This document shows, in pieces, positions 18,872 through 27,432 of a DNA stretch of 47,445 nucleotides. The position numbers and the translations under genes are program-made. Under the pieces are notes generated by a model. The model did no database searches. It saw only the letters and a list, made by a program, of their open reading frames with translations, and was not told the DNA's origin. Position 1 is the first letter of the stretch, and the number at the start of each line of letters is the position of its first letter. The stretch comes from SAR202 cluster bacterium bin16 (lineage in GTDB: Bacteria > Chloroflexota > Dehalococcoidia > Lucifugimonadales > Australimonadaceae), in assembly GCA_002238425.1 (NCBI GenBank), contig MPMJ01000023.1:1-47445 (forward strand). The letters run 5' to 3'.

Positions 18872-19222
18872 ATGAAACCGGGCGACGTCATAGCGAAGCC
18901 ATGGGGCAGCGAGCACATCGTTGACCTGAACGACGCGTACTGCGTGAAGTACCTGCGCATCCGGCGCGGGCGACGGCTGAGCAAGCAGTACCACGAACAC
19001 AAGCGCGAAACGATGCTGCTGGTGCGCGGCTACGCGCTTCTGACGCTCACCGACGAACGAGGCCCGCAGGACATCGTCATGGGGTTCGGCGAGGCGTACG
19101 TCGTCGAGCCCGGCACGGTGCACCGCATCGAGGGGATGTCCACGGAGCCCGCCGTCATCCTCGAGGTGAGCACGCCCGAGCTGGACGACGTCGTGCGGCT
19201 GCAGGACGACTACGGGCGCTAG
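18872..19222 (+). CDS. Stand-alone cupin, phosphomannose-isomerase type II C-terminal-like
   Basis: 116 residues. It matches the cupin domain at the end of type II phosphomannose isomerase/GDP-mannose pyrophosphorylase: KPWGSEHIV, SKQYHEHKRETMLLVRG, VEPGTVHRIEG and the terminal DDVVRLQDDYGR. No pyrophosphorylase domain is attached. A TAGAAT -10-like box at 18856-18861 lies just ahead of the ATG at 18872, favouring that start. A GTG at 18845 would add nine residues. The enzyme could isomerize a sugar phosphate or simply bind a ligand. Confidence 0.8.
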   Translation: MKPGDVIAKPWGSEHIVDLNDAYCVKYLRIRRGRRLSKQYHEHKRETMLLVRGYALLTLTDERGPQDIVMGFGEAYVVEPGTVHRIEGMSTEPAVILEVSTPELDDVVRLQDDYGR

Positions 19223-19230
19223 CCCGCGTC

Positions 19231-19788
19231 ATGCGGCTGGAGACGCCCCGCCTCATCCTCCGCGAGTACGCAGAGGACGACTCCGCAGAAGTCCTTGCCT
19301 ATCAGGGCGACCCGCGCTACCTCCGCTACTACCCGTGGGAGGAGCGCACGCCGGAAGACGTGCGGCGGTTCGTCCAGCAGTTCATCGACTGGCAGTCCGA
19401 GTCCCCTCGACGCCGCTTCCAACTCGCCGTGCTGCTGCGCGAGAGCGGGGCGCTCGTCGGCAGTTGCGGCGTGCGCCGCAAGCCTGACGACGACACCGAG
19501 GCGGACATCGGCTTCGAGCTGTCGCCCGAGTACTGGGGCCGGGGCTACGCCACTGAAGCGGCGACCGCGATGGCGGGGTTCGCGTTCCGCGAACTGGGGG
19601 TGCGCCGCCTCTCATCGTGGTGCATCGCGGAAAACGCCGCGTCGGCCCGCGTCCTGGAGAGGCTGGGGATGTCGCTCGAGGGCAGGCTGCCTGCCGCCGA
19701 GCGTTTCAAGGGCCGCGACTGGGACATGCTCCTCTACGGCATGACCCGCGAGCGCTGGGAGCAGGGGCAGGCCCTGCCAACCGTGTAG
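19231..19788 (+). CDS. GNAT family N-acetyltransferase (RimJ/RimL type)
   Basis: 185 residues. The order is RLILREYAEDDSAEV at the N-terminus, GSCGVRRK in the central strand, GFELSPEYWGRGYATEAA with the acetyl-CoA pyrophosphate loop, and a final ENAASARVLERLGM, the common form of RimJ/RimL-like acetyltransferases that modify N-termini or small amines. The ATG lies 8 nt after the cupin stop. The substrate is unknown. Confidence 0.85.
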   Translation: MRLETPRLILREYAEDDSAEVLAYQGDPRYLRYYPWEERTPEDVRRFVQQFIDWQSESPRRRFQLAVLLRESGALVGSCGVRRKPDDDTEADIGFELSPEYWGRGYATEAATAMAGFAFRELGVRRLSSWCIAENAASARVLERLGMSLEGRLPAAERFKGRDWDMLLYGMTRERWEQGQALPTV

Positions 19789-19847
19789 AATGTGTGTTCC
19801 GCGGTAGCCTCTACTGCCGCGCCGCACCACGCACGGGAGAAGGCATC

Positions 19848-20246
19848 GTGAGCATCGACCAACTCGCCTACTACCAGAGCAAACTGGCGTACGAGACGGA
19901 CTCGGCGGACCTGTACGACGCCATCGAGAACGGCGAAGCCATCGTCGTGGTCGATGGACGAGCCGCGAGCGCCTATGACCGCGAGCACATCCCGGATGCG
20001 ATAAGCCTCCCACACCGGGAGATCAGCGCCGACACGACCGCCTCGCTCGACAAGTCGAAGACGTACGTCTGCTACTGCGACGGCATCGGGTGCAACGCGT
20101 CGACGAAGACGGCGCTGAAGCTCCTGCAACTCGGGTTCCAGGTGCGCGAGCTCATCGGCGGGCTGGACTGGTGGAAGCGGGACGGCTATCCGACCCACCT
20201 GTCCGAAGCGGGCGTCGCGGTGGGCATCAGGTGCGGCTGCAACTGA
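19848..20246 (+). CDS. Rhodanese-like domain protein
   Basis: 132 residues, a single rhodanese domain. VVVDGRAASAYDREHIPDA is the N-terminal signature, and the active loop is CYCDGIGCNAS with the catalytic cysteine C77, followed by the typical ELIGGLDWW near the end. It probably moves sulfane sulfur. The protein ends with two extra cysteines (RCGCN). GTG at 19848 has GGAGAAGG at 19835-19842; TAGAAT at 19786-19791 could be its -10 box. Confidence 0.85.
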   Translation: MSIDQLAYYQSKLAYETDSADLYDAIENGEAIVVVDGRAASAYDREHIPDAISLPHREISADTTASLDKSKTYVCYCDGIGCNASTKTALKLLQLGFQVRELIGGLDWWKRDGYPTHLSEAGVAVGIRCGCN

Positions 20247-20253
20247 GCCGCGG

Positions 20254-20877
20254 CTACCCGGCCTCGTATATCTCTAGACCCAGCGCCCGTTCGCCGGGGC
20301 CGCTCGACCGGCCGGGGCAGGCTGAGACTGCGACGATGCACGGCATCAGCGCCCGCATGTCGATGTAGTCGCCCGCCTTCACGTCGAACGGCTCCTCCCA
20401 GAACGTCCGACCGTTCTCGTCTATCCCCGTGCGCATGAAGATGTTGAACGGGTCGTGCACGTAGTTCCCGTCGAGGCCGAACGGTTCCACGGCTTTCGCG
20501 AGGATCTCCTGGCATCCCGGCGAGTCGATGCCGTAGCGCTCCACCCTGCTCACGGCGCAACACCGCCCGCTGAGCATGTCGTGGGTCGCCGCCTCGCTGG
20601 GCGACGGCTGGTGCTCGACGGTGTCCGCGGTGACCTCCAGCATCGGACGCTCCCACGGCGCCCGCGTCCAGAGGGTGTTCCCTGCCGTGGGATGGATCGT
20701 CTCCCGGCGGCGCGTGACCGACGACCCCAGGTGCTCCCAGGGGTTGTCCAGGTTGAACGCGTTGAAGTCGATGACCTGCGGGCCTTCCGGCTGCGTCAGC
20801 CGGAGGAGCTGTCCTTCGCGCAGGACGACCGCCAAGCCGTCGTGCTTCCTGACGACATGCGTCTCTAGGATGCCCAA
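20254..20877 (-). CDS. DUF1989 (urea carboxylase-associated family) protein
   Basis: 207 residues. Conserved DUF1989 features are the VIDFNAFNLDNPWEHL segment, the GNTLWTRAPWERPML segment, THDMLSGRCCAVSRVERYG, and a C-terminal half with DYIDMRALMPCIVAVSACP. These proteins occur beside urea carboxylase genes or in aminomethyl-transfer pathways, but no such gene is adjacent. TTG at 20877 is used because GGAGGAG lies 4 nt upstream and family similarity starts there. It follows the large secreted protein gene by 23 nt, so they may share a transcript. Confidence 0.8.
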   Translation of the reverse strand: MGILETHVVRKHDGLAVVLREGQLLRLTQPEGPQVIDFNAFNLDNPWEHLGSSVTRRRETIHPTAGNTLWTRAPWERPMLEVTADTVEHQPSPSEAATHDMLSGRCCAVSRVERYGIDSPGCQEILAKAVEPFGLDGNYVHDPFNIFMRTGIDENGRTFWEEPFDVKAGDYIDMRALMPCIVAVSACPGRSSGPGERALGLEIYEAG

Positions 20878-20900
20878 GTCGCTCCTCCGAGGCTGCCGGC

Positions 20901-23900
20901 CTACGGGACGAGCGTGCCCGGCTCCGCGGACCAGACCCAGTAGCCCTTGCCGTTCGCGATCTCCGGCGGCTCGTCGTCGTCCTCTTGTGCGTCGTCCTTG
21001 TCGTCCTCCGGAGCGATGCGCACCCAGCGGTGGTACTGCCCGTCGAAGGTGTAGGCGACGCGCCAATCGAAGCTGCCGAAGTAGTTGTCGGCCTCGCCGT
21101 CGCCGTTACCTGCTCCCGGCGCCTCCCCTGCCGCGTTCTGGAACAGGTCTACGACGCCCAGCAGGTTCCACCCGTGGTTCACGCGGATCGTCGGGGGCAG
21201 CGACGTCGTATCCGGTTCCGGGATCAGCGGGGCGACCGTCGCGAACGACGTTGCGAATACCCAGTAGCCGTAGCCCGCCTCGATCTCTGCCAGGCTGCCG
21301 CGCCACGAACCGGCCTCGTTCACTGCCGCCGTCAGCCAGTTGCCGTCCTGGTAGGACATCACCGCCGAGATGCCTCCGTTGGGAGGGATCACGGCGTTCA
21401 GCGCCGGGTCCGTTGGCGTTCCCGGTACTGATACCAGGTTCCAGCCCGGCGATATGTCGATCTCGTAGGCGCCGCGCGCCACCACCGAGAAGGCGAACTC
21501 GCCCTCAGCCTCATTGCCTGCCTCGTCGACCGCGGTGTAGGCGACCTCGTGGCGCCCCTGCGCCAGGTTCCCCGCCTGGAGCGCGAACTGCGCCCCGTCG
21601 ACCCTGCTCAGGCGCGCCGACGCGTCGCCGCCGTTCAGCGTGATCTCAGTGATGTACACCCTCCCGTGCGAGTCCGAGAACTCCGCATCCGGGTTGTCGC
21701 CGCCGCAGCCGCCATTGGCGCCCGCCGGGCAGAGCGCGTATTCCTCCCCCTCCGCAGAGAAGAGCATGGCCACGATCGGCCTCGCGCTCTCCGTTTCGTT
21801 GTCCTGTTCCCCACGGCGCGGGGTCACCCGCAACTCGGGCGTCGCGTCGTCGTTGAAGTCCGTGTCCAGCTCGAGCAGCAGCCCCGCCTCGTCCATCGCC
21901 TCGACGTCGAGTTTGTTGCCGTCCGCCGGCTTGGCCTGCCGTGAATCCGGCTTCCAGCCGGGTGTCGAGAAGACGTTGCGGTTCTCGTCCTCCGCAGACA
22001 CGATCACGCCGATCAGTCCGCCCAAGCCGGTCAGGCCGGACGCGTCGTACGCCCTTCGCCAGTGGAGCGGGTCCTGCTGCTCCGTGAGCGGGCTGCCCGT
22101 CTCCGGGGCTCCCCGTATCGTGTAGACGTACTCGCCGGTCTTCGTGCCGTCATCCTTCATTCCCTCATTCGTCTCGATGCCCACGAAGTAGACCGTCGGC
22201 CGGCGGCGCACCTCCTCGTCGGAGCGCACGTCCACGACGAACTCGCCATCTCCGTTCGCGACCAGCCGCCCCGCCCCTTCCTCCCTGGCGGGCAGGGGAC
22301 CGGGAGTGAGGGTTGCTCCCTCCGCGAGCGCAGCCAGGCCGACCGTGAAGAGCGGCGCGACGATGTCCTCCGCGGTGCGGTCGACGGAGTCGTTGGGGTT
22401 GCCTGCGAGGTCGTAGACGATCCCTCCGAAGAGCAGCACGTCCGGTGTCTCGTCAGATGCCAGGTCCTCCGCCAACTGCAGGTAGATGCGGCTGCGGGAG
22501 TCGGTTATCTCCTCACCGTTGATATCCTTGGCCATCTCGTCGCTCGACAGGCGGCCCGGGTGGACGATACCGACCACGCGATGACCGGAGACCGTGAACC
22601 GCTCATGATCGATCCCCGAGCGCAACGGCTCTCCGAAGTCCACCATGATGGACTTGCGGTCGGGGACCTCCTTCTCCTCGCGTGTGTCGTAGCCGACGCC
22701 CGCCTGCACCGCGCGGACGGACGGCTCTGTATCGTCTACGGTGAACTCGTATGGCTGGCCCATATCGTCATCGTCGTACCACCCAACGCTGACGGTCTCG
22801 TTGCCGGCGCGGTCCCGGGCCGTCACCTCCATCTCGTACTTGCCCTCGTCGAAGTTGTTCCCGCGCGCCGAGAACTCGTAGGCGACGCCTGCGCGGCTTC
22901 CCAGCAGCGTCCAGCGCCCGATGTCCGTGATGTCCCGTGCGTTGGACGCGTTGCGTCCCACCTTGAGGTCTATGTCGGCAGCCTCGCTGCTCACGGGGAC
23001 CGACCCGGAGGAGCGCACGGTGAGCGGTTCGCCGGTGGTTACCTGGTCGCGGTCGCCGTTCACCTGGGTGTCGTCGCCGTCTACCGAGGTTACGAGTTCG
23101 CCGTCGTGGCGCAGGCCGGAGTCGTCGTCGCGCACCTGGAATGAGAAGTCGAGACGGCCGGAGCGCCATGCGCTCTCGTGCTCCGGCGTAATCTCCGTCA
23201 AATCAGGCCCCTCGCCGTCCACCTCCATCGACACCTGACCGGCGCCCGCGATGCTGACGGTTATGGTGTCGCCGTGCCGCCCGAGGATGGAGGCGATGTT
23301 CTCTTGATCGACGCCGTCCACATAGTTGGAAGGGATGTTGGTGGGGTCACTCTCGTCTTTTAAGCAGGTCGGCCCGTTGCTCGACACGTACTCTTGCCCT
23401 GCGGGTAACTCAGCGCGGGGGTCGAGGACACGAACGAACGCCTGGTAGAAGGTGTTGCCATCGTAGGACGCCTCGGCCAACTGCACCGTGATGGAGCCGC
23501 GCCCGCTCCGCACCGTCGCCTCGGCGCAGCCGTCCGCGTTCGCTGTCGCGCGGGACTGCCCCGCCGTGATGAGGATGGTGTTGTGCGCGGTGGGGTCGTT
23601 GGAGACGTAGAGCGTGTTGTCGAAGTAGGTGTACTGAGGCTGTACCCGCGGGTGTGCCAGGTATGCAGGGTCGTTTTCTTGGATCGAGCCGGCCGTTCCC
23701 AAGCTGGGATTCGTGGGAACAGGGTAGGTGGGAGGGTGGGCCCCGTAAGAGTTCTCCGGTTCGTTCTTCTCGATCTGCGCGTCCGTGATGTTACTGAATA
23801 CGCCGACGATGAACCCGCCGCCTCGGCCTATCCCCTCCGTTTTGTCGAAGGTCTGGCCGGAGGCGGGGAGCAGCACGAGCGATGCAAAGGCAACCGCCAT

Positions 23901-23948
23901 GAGCGACGCCAGCAGGATGAGGGGTGTGTGTCTTCGGATAATCATCAT
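20901..23948 (-). CDS. Large secreted protein with Ig-like regions and C-terminal GWNL/GYW repeats
   Basis: 1015 residues. A signal peptide (TPLILLASLMAVAFASLVLL, cut near ASGQ) starts the protein. The middle has acidic Ig/cadherin-like stretches (VDDTEPSVRAVQAG, AGNETVSVGW, DEAGNEAEGEF) of the kind seen in surface proteins. The C-terminus carries two copies of a module opening with GWNLVSVPG or GWNLLGVVD and closing with GYWVFA or GYWVWSAEPG. Near residues 545-560, LTPGPLPAREEGAG is the translation of a dispersed repeat (family E). Possibly a cell-surface adhesin or S-layer component; no enzyme motif is seen. The ATG at 23948 starts the signal peptide; there is no clear ribosome site. Confidence 0.75.
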   Translation of the reverse strand: MMIIRRHTPLILLASLMAVAFASLVLLPASGQTFDKTEGIGRGGGFIVGVFSNITDAQIEKNEPENSYGAHPPTYPVPTNPSLGTAGSIQENDPAYLAHPRVQPQYTYFDNTLYVSNDPTAHNTILITAGQSRATANADGCAEATVRSGRGSITVQLAEASYDGNTFYQAFVRVLDPRAELPAGQEYVSSNGPTCLKDESDPTNIPSNYVDGVDQENIASILGRHGDTITVSIAGAGQVSMEVDGEGPDLTEITPEHESAWRSGRLDFSFQVRDDDSGLRHDGELVTSVDGDDTQVNGDRDQVTTGEPLTVRSSGSVPVSSEAADIDLKVGRNASNARDITDIGRWTLLGSRAGVAYEFSARGNNFDEGKYEMEVTARDRAGNETVSVGWYDDDDMGQPYEFTVDDTEPSVRAVQAGVGYDTREEKEVPDRKSIMVDFGEPLRSGIDHERFTVSGHRVVGIVHPGRLSSDEMAKDINGEEITDSRSRIYLQLAEDLASDETPDVLLFGGIVYDLAGNPNDSVDRTAEDIVAPLFTVGLAALAEGATLTPGPLPAREEGAGRLVANGDGEFVVDVRSDEEVRRRPTVYFVGIETNEGMKDDGTKTGEYVYTIRGAPETGSPLTEQQDPLHWRRAYDASGLTGLGGLIGVIVSAEDENRNVFSTPGWKPDSRQAKPADGNKLDVEAMDEAGLLLELDTDFNDDATPELRVTPRRGEQDNETESARPIVAMLFSAEGEEYALCPAGANGGCGGDNPDAEFSDSHGRVYITEITLNGGDASARLSRVDGAQFALQAGNLAQGRHEVAYTAVDEAGNEAEGEFAFSVVARGAYEIDISPGWNLVSVPGTPTDPALNAVIPPNGGISAVMSYQDGNWLTAAVNEAGSWRGSLAEIEAGYGYWVFATSFATVAPLIPEPDTTSLPPTIRVNHGWNLLGVVDLFQNAAGEAPGAGNGDGEADNYFGSFDWRVAYTFDGQYHRWVRIAPEDDKDDAQEDDDEPPEIANGKGYWVWSAEPGTLVP
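22268..22316 (-). repeat. Family E dispersed repeat embedded in frame in a coding sequence
   Basis: CCCTCACTCCCGGTCCCC and the inverted GGGAGGAAGGGG half match the layout of the intergenic copies at 31003-31039 and 36780-36822. Here it is translated as LTPGPLPAREEGAG without breaking the frame. Confidence 0.65.
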
Positions 23949-24035
23949 GGTTTCATACCATCGTAACCCGCTCGTCACCACCACGTCACCACGATAAGGC
24001 GACAGAGAGCCGGTCTGGGCAGGACGGGAAAGACC

Positions 24036-24063
24036 GCAGGGGCGACCCGAAGGCCGCCCCTGC
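24036..24063 (-). terminator. Hairpin downstream of dnaK
   Basis: GCAGGGGCG (24036-24044) and CGCCCCTGC (24055-24063) form a perfect 9-bp stem with a 10-nt loop. On the minus strand it is followed by GGTCTTTCCC, a weak T-rich tail. It lies between dnaK and the secreted-protein gene. Confidence 0.5.
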
Positions 24064-24141
24064 GCGTATCTCATAACCGGTAAGAACAGCCCCGCTCCTC
24101 ACCGCGTGCGCGGGCAGCGCACGTGTGCCCTGTCGGGCACC

Positions 24142-24169
24142 TGGATTCCCGCTTTCGCGGGAATGACGG
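24142..24169. repeat. Dispersed repeat, family A (GGATTCCCG type)
   Basis: TGGATTCCCGCTTTCGCGGG plus AATGACGG, nearly identical to 2284-2311 and related to 47218-47246. The inner CCCGC/GCGGG arms pair. A second partial copy of the 3' half (GGCGGGAATGACGG) follows directly. Confidence 0.75.
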
Positions 24170-24234
24170 GGGAGGCGGGAATGACGGAACCTGCCGCACC
24201 GGAGTTACGCAAAGGTCTCCTCCAAGAGGTGTTC

Positions 24235-26148
24235 CTACACCTCGCGGTATTCGCCCTCGATGGCGTCGTCGTCTCCGGGGGAGCCGGAGTCGTCGGAGGG
24301 CGGGGTGTCGTCGTCGGGGCCGGACGATGCGGCCTCGGCCTGCTGGCGGGCGTAGACCGCCTCACCGATCTTCTGGACGGCGGCGGAGAGCGCCTGGGTG
24401 GCCGCCTGCAGCGACGCGGCGTCCGCGTCCTCCTGCGCAAGCACGCTCCGCACGTCGGCGATGCGCGCCTCGACCTCGCTCTTGAGGTCAGCGTCGATCT
24501 GCTCGCTGAACTCCTGCAGCGTCTTCTCGGCCTGGTAGGCGCTCGTGTCGGCGATGTTGCGCGCCTCGATCTGCTCGCGCTTGCGGGCGTCCTCCTCGGC
24601 GTGCGCCTCCGCCTCCTTCACGAGCCGCTCGACCTCGTCCTTGGCGAGGCCGGAGCTCGCCGTGATGGTGATGCGCTGCTCTTTGCCGGTGGCCTTGTCC
24701 TTCGCGGAGACGTTCAAGATGCCGTTGGCGTCCAGGTCGAACGTCACCTCGACCTGCGGGATGCCGCGCGGCGCGGGCGCGATGCCGTCCAGGTTGAAGC
24801 GTCCGATGGTCTTGTTCTCGCCGGCCATCGTGCGCTCGCCCTGCAGGACGTGGATCTCCACGCTGGGCTGGCCGTCCGCGGCGGTGGTGAACATCTCGCT
24901 CATGGACGTGGGGATGGTGGTGTTGCGCTTGATGAGCGGGGTCGCCACGCCGCCGAGCGTCTCGATGCCGAGCGTGAGCGGAGTCACGTCCAGCAGGAGG
25001 ATGTCGGTCACGTCGCCCTGCAGGACGCCGGCCTGGATGGCCGCGCCGATGGCGACGACCTCGTCCGGGTTGACGCCCTTGTGCGGCTCCTTGCCGAACA
25101 GCTCCTTCGCCCGGTCGGTGACGGCGGGCATGCGCGTCATGCCGCCCACGAGGACGACCTCCGCGATGTCGCCCGCGCTGACGCCCGCGTCCTTCAGGGC
25201 CTGCTGGCACGGGCCGACGGTGCGGGCGACGAGGTCGACGGTCAGCTGCTCCAGCTTGGAGCGGGTGAGACTCATCGCGAGGTGCTTCGGCCCGGAGGCG
25301 TCCGCAGTGACGAACGGCAGGTTGATCTCCGTCTGCTGCGCGCTGGAGAGCTCGATCTTCGCGCGCTCAGCGGCCTCCTTCAGCCGCTGGAGGGCCATGC
25401 GGTCCTCGCGCAGGTCGATGCCCTGCTCGCGCTTGAACTCGTCGGCGAGCCAGTCGATGACGCGCTGGTCGAAGTCGTCGCCGCCGAGGTGCGTGTCGCC
25501 GTTGGTGGACTTCACCTCGAAGACGCCGTCGCCGATGTGGAGGATGGAGATGTCGAAGGTGCCTCCGCCGAGGTCGTAGACGGCGATGACCTCGTCCTGG
25601 TGCTTGTCGAGCCCGTAGGCGAGCGCCGCCGCGGTTGGCTCGTTGATGATGCGCAGCACCTCGAGGCCCGCGATGGTCCCGGCGTCCTTGGTCGCCTGCC
25701 GCTGGCTGTCGTTGAAGTAGGCGGGCACCGTGATGACGGCCTGGTTCACCGGCTCCCCGAGCTTCGCTTCAGCGTCGGCTTTCAGCTTCTGGAGCACCAT
25801 CGCGGAGATCTCAGGCGGCGAGTAGTCGCGGTCGCTCATCGTGACGGAGGCGTCGCCGCTGCTGCCGGCCTTGGTGATGTAGCCGAGGGTCTTGCGCTCC
25901 GCCTCGGTCTCGCTGAACTTGCGGCCGATGAGCCGTTTCACGGAGTAGACGGTGTTGACCGGGTTGGTCACGGCCTGCCGCTTGGCGACCATGCCGACGT
26001 ACCGCTCGCCGTTCTTGGGGTTGACGGCGACGACGGAGGGCGTTGTGCGCCCACCTTCCGAGTTTTCGAGGACGAGCGGCTCACCCGCATCCATGGCGGC
26101 CATCGCCGAGTTGGTTGTTCCGAGGTCTATCCCTATTACCTTCGCCAT
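24235..26148 (-). CDS. dnaK: Chaperone protein DnaK (Hsp70)
   Basis: 637 residues. Starts [17 protein letters not shown]; has [12 protein letters not shown] (phosphate 2), the VGGMTRMP motif, and the substrate domain with [16 protein letters not shown]. The C-terminal tail is Gly/Ser/Asp-rich and ends EGEYREV. It is the last gene of hspR-grpE-dnaK, with GrpE directly upstream. No dnaJ lies in this operon. Confidence 0.98.
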   Translation of the reverse strand: MAKVIGIDLGTTNSAMAAMDAGEPLVLENSEGGRTTPSVVAVNPKNGERYVGMVAKRQAVTNPVNTVYSVKRLIGRKFSETEAERKTLGYITKAGSSGDASVTMSDRDYSPPEISAMVLQKLKADAEAKLGEPVNQAVITVPAYFNDSQRQATKDAGTIAGLEVLRIINEPTAAALAYGLDKHQDEVIAVYDLGGGTFDISILHIGDGVFEVKSTNGDTHLGGDDFDQRVIDWLADEFKREQGIDLREDRMALQRLKEAAERAKIELSSAQQTEINLPFVTADASGPKHLAMSLTRSKLEQLTVDLVARTVGPCQQALKDAGVSAGDIAEVVLVGGMTRMPAVTDRAKELFGKEPHKGVNPDEVVAIGAAIQAGVLQGDVTDILLLDVTPLTLGIETLGGVATPLIKRNTTIPTSMSEMFTTAADGQPSVEIHVLQGERTMAGENKTIGRFNLDGIAPAPRGIPQVEVTFDLDANGILNVSAKDKATGKEQRITITASSGLAKDEVERLVKEAEAHAEEDARKREQIEARNIADTSAYQAEKTLQEFSEQIDADLKSEVEARIADVRSVLAQEDADAASLQAATQALSAAVQKIGEAVYARQQAEAASSGPDDDTPPSDDSGSPGDDDAIEGEYREV

Positions 26149-26167
26149 TCCATTACTCCTTGCGGTG

Positions 26168-26716
26168 TTAGTCGTTCGTTGTCGAGTCGTCCGCCGCGCC
26201 CTGCGAGACGACGACCTGTGCGGCGCGCAGCACCCGGTCCCTGCCGCGGTAGCCTGCGCTGATGGTCATGAGGATGGCGCCGGAGGGGTGGTCAGCGCTC
26301 GGCTGGGAGGCGATGGCCTCCTGCTCCGCGGGGTCGAACGCGTCCCCCGGCACGGGTTCGAACCGGGTGACGCCTTCCGACTCCAGCAGTGCGCGCATGT
26401 TCTGGGAGACGAGCCGCAGCCCGCTGCTCCAGCTCTCCGGCGCGTCGTCCGGGAGCGCGTCCACGGCGCGCTGCAGGTCGTCGGCGATGGGGAGGAGCTT
26501 GCTGACGACGCTGTTCGACGCGCTGCGCGCGAGCGCCCAGCGCTCCTCCTCCGCCCTGCGCTTGTAGTTGACGAGGTCGGCCTGCGCGCGCTGAGCGATC
26601 GACCTCATCTCGTCGCGCTCGCGCTCCAACTGCGTGATGGGGTCTTCCGGGGCCTGCGCCTCGGCGGCCTCTGGCTGACCGGCGCCGGTCTGTTCGTGTT
26701 CGTCTGCGGTAAGCAT
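26168..26716 (-). CDS. grpE: Nucleotide exchange factor GrpE
   Basis: 182 residues. An acidic N-terminus is followed by a long helix ([25 protein letters not shown]), then [17 protein letters not shown] and the C-terminal beta domain ending near [28 protein letters not shown]. GrpE releases ADP from DnaK. It lies 19 nt ahead of dnaK and 6 nt after hspR. Confidence 0.95.
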   Translation of the reverse strand: MLTADEHEQTGAGQPEAAEAQAPEDPITQLERERDEMRSIAQRAQADLVNYKRRAEEERWALARSASNSVVSKLLPIADDLQRAVDALPDDAPESWSSGLRLVSQNMRALLESEGVTRFEPVPGDAFDPAEQEAIASQPSADHPSGAILMTISAGYRGRDRVLRAAQVVVSQGAADDSTTND

Positions 26717-26722
26717 CGGGTC

Positions 26723-27229
26723 CTACTGCTCTCCGGGTTTACGGGGTGTCGGTCTGCTGGCGCCGAGGAACATCTCCATGATGTCCTGCATCGCCTGCTC
26801 GAACGGCATGGCCGCGCGGGCTGGCGGGGCGGGAGGCGCCTGCGCCGCTTCCATGGCCGAGGAGAGACGGTCGAAGACGGCCATCGCCATCTCGACTCCG
26901 GCGAGGTTCAGGCGCATCTCGTCCACGAGGTGCTTGATCATGCGCAGTTTCGCGATGTCGCGCTCCGAGTAGAGGCGCAGCATCCCGACCGTGCGCGACG
27001 GCCGCACGAGCCCCACGCGCTCGTACTTGCGGAGCGTCTGCGGGTGCATGCTCAGGATGCGCGCCGCCACGCTGATGATGTACAGCCCTTCCTCGACCTG
27101 TGCGCTGGACACAGGCTCCTGTCGAGGCTGTGCATGGCGTGCGGGCGGCGCGGCGCGCTGCCCTTCGTTGGGCATCCGCAGGGACGACAGGAGCCGCTCG
27201 GTGGCCGTTGGTCTGCGTCGCTGTTGCAT
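26723..27229 (-). CDS. hspR: HspR, MerR-family heat-shock repressor
   Basis: 168 residues. The MerR-type helix-turn-helix reads YIISVAARILSMHPQTLRKYERVGLVRPSRTVGMLRLYSERDIAKLRMIKHL in pieces from about residue 50, matching HspR of actinobacteria. A ~48-residue basic N-terminal arm is unusual. HspR binds HAIR operators and needs DnaK as co-repressor. Here it is the first gene of the operon, not the last. ATG at 27229 has GAGG 9 nt upstream; the leader contains a GCTCCC/GGGAGC hairpin. Confidence 0.9.
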   Translation of the reverse strand: MQQRRRPTATERLLSSLRMPNEGQRAAPPARHAQPRQEPVSSAQVEEGLYIISVAARILSMHPQTLRKYERVGLVRPSRTVGMLRLYSERDIAKLRMIKHLVDEMRLNLAGVEMAMAVFDRLSSAMEAAQAPPAPPARAAMPFEQAMQDIMEMFLGASRPTPRKPGEQ

Positions 27230-27293
27230 GTTGAAATGCCTCGTTTGCTCCCTCAGGGGGAGCGTCAGTGCGCCTCGTAAATGCTGATACTCG

Positions 27294-27333
27294 TATGATA
27301 TGGATTGACACGACCTGTGTCAACTCTTATCAT
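27294..27333. promoter_or_regulatory. Divergent promoters with shared HAIR-like operator (HspR)
   Basis: TTGACAC-N5-GTGTCAA (27305-27323) is a perfect palindrome that matches the HAIR core TTGA-N11-TCAA. Each arm supplies a TTGACA -35 box: plus-strand TATCAT at 27328-27333 (17-nt spacer) and minus-strand TATCAT at 27299-27294 (18-nt spacer). HspR bound here would block both hspR-grpE-dnaK and the zinc-ribbon gene at 27433. Confidence 0.75.
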
Positions 27334-27432
27334 GCGGCCAGCCCGACGAGAACCGAAACGAAAGAAGAGGAAACCGAAACCGATCTGTGAGCGTAGTTCT
27401 CTATGAAGGAAGAGTGGGGAAGGAGGACACCG

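Noticed and set aside
24106..26262. Long plus-strand frame opposite dnaK
   Set aside because: Shadow of dnaK; no domain and no ribosome site.
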